Shown piece after piece: positions 30,036 through 30,433 of a DNA stretch of 30,433 nt. The notes below the pieces were generated by a model. The model was not told where the DNA came from. It worked only from the letters and a program-made list of their open reading frames with translations, and made no database searches. The position numbers were made by a program, and so were the translations under genes. Source of the DNA: UMGS1279 sp045577495 (GTDB lineage Bacteria > Bacillota > Clostridia > Oscillospirales > Acutalibacteraceae); assembly GCA_045577495.1 (NCBI GenBank), contig JAZNIK010000021.1:1-30433 (forward strand), written 5' to 3'. The stretch's first letter is position 1; every line of letters begins with the position of its first letter.

Positions 30036-30433
30036 TTACTCGTTGATCTTGGTAACAACGCCAGAACCTACGGTACGACCACCCTCACGGATAGCGAAAC
30101 GAAGACCATCTTCAATAGCGATAGGAGTGATAAGTTCAACATCCATCTCTACGTTATCGCCAGGCATACACATCTCTGTGCCTTCTGGTAAAGTGATAAC
30201 GCCAGTAACGTCAGTAGTTCTGAAATAGAACTGAGGACGATAGTTGTTGAAGAAAGGAGTATGACGTCCACCCTCTTCCTTGTTCAATACGTAAACTTGA
30301 CCATGGAATTTGGTGTGAGGATTGATTGAGCCGGGTTTACAAAGAACCTGACCACGCTCGATTTCGTCGCGCTGTACGCCACGGAGAAGAGCACCGATGT
30401 TATCGCCAGCCTCTGCATAATCGAGGATTTTGC
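30036..30433 (-). CDS. tuf: Elongation factor Tu, C-terminal part (runs off the window)
   Basis: The frame is open from the right edge to TAA at 30038-30036, giving 131 residues of EF-Tu domains II and III. GDNIGALLRGVQRDEIERGQ and VLCKPGSINPH end domain II. FHGQVYVLNKEEGGRHTPFF, NNYRPQFYFRTTDVTG and GDNVEMDVELI are domain III, which contacts the tRNA T-stem. The C-terminus, GGRTVGSGVVTKINE, is normal. EF-Tu carries aminoacyl-tRNA to the ribosome with GTP; its GTPase domain is outside the window. Confidence 0.97.
   Translation of the reverse strand, partial: KILDYAEAGDNIGALLRGVQRDEIERGQVLCKPGSINPHTKFHGQVYVLNKEEGGRHTPFFNNYRPQFYFRTTDVTGVITLPEGTEMCMPGDNVEMDVELITPIAIEDGLRFAIREGGRTVGSGVVTKINE

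Noticed and set aside
1..30433. CRISPR array or complete insertion sequence
   Set aside because: No series of regularly spaced repeats, no transposase frame and no Cas-like protein is seen anywhere in the window.

Overview
The window comes from a low-GC, endospore-forming anaerobe of the Clostridia, probably an Oscillospirales/Ruminococcaceae-like lineage. Evidence: spoIIR and a SleB-type cortex hydrolase, a T-box riboswitch, a GatCAB amidotransferase operon, a DUF4364 regulator, strong AGGAGG-type ribosome binding sites and AT-rich spacers. The genus is inference.

Layout. Bases 1-5.3 kb are a decayed mobile element next to a tRNA-Leu(GAG) gene: small phage-type genes, a 1466-codon 'polyvalent' protein ORF that has lost its 5' end, and the last part of a tyrosine recombinase. 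The two truncated genes meet at about 5034-5045, so an internal deletion is likely. From 5.6 to 9.3 kb a ROK repressor is divergent from a sugar operon (PfkB kinase, D-lyxose isomerase-like cupin, class II aldolase) and shares with it a compact double promoter bracketed by a perfect 10-bp inverted repeat. From 9.5 to 12.0 kb an Lrp/AsnC regulator, an aminotransferase and ispE overlap as one operon. spoIIR follows, with its ribosome binding site inside a terminator-like hairpin. A membrane protein of unknown function lies on the opposite strand, stop codon against stop codon. Next come a sleB-like gene and mgtE; mgtE has a leader that looks like a translated attenuator (promoter, 33-codon ORF, antiterminator, terminator containing the mgtE RBS).

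From 17.0 to 19.7 kb four co-directional genes encode an iron-sulfur-type flavoprotein, a DUF4364 protein, a ROK sugar kinase and a SIS-domain isomerase. An AT-rich two-gene cassette (53-aa basic protein and PD-(D/E)XK-like nuclease, ATGA overlap) follows, then a cluster of hairpins and a dispersed palindromic repeat. trkA-trkH (potassium uptake) is on the minus strand.

The most notable region is 23.9-28.9 kb (minus strand): T-box leader -> aspS -> gatA -> gatB. AspRS carries GatC as a C-terminal fusion. GatA keeps its reading frame but has lost both serines of the Ser-cis-Ser-Lys amidase triad and its N-terminal segment. GatB looks intact. The T-box specifier loop appears to read GAAC, i.e. 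overlapping Glu (GAA) and Asn (AAC) codons. Together these suggest a tethered, non-canonical tRNA-dependent amidation complex. cysK and the 3' part of tuf close the window.
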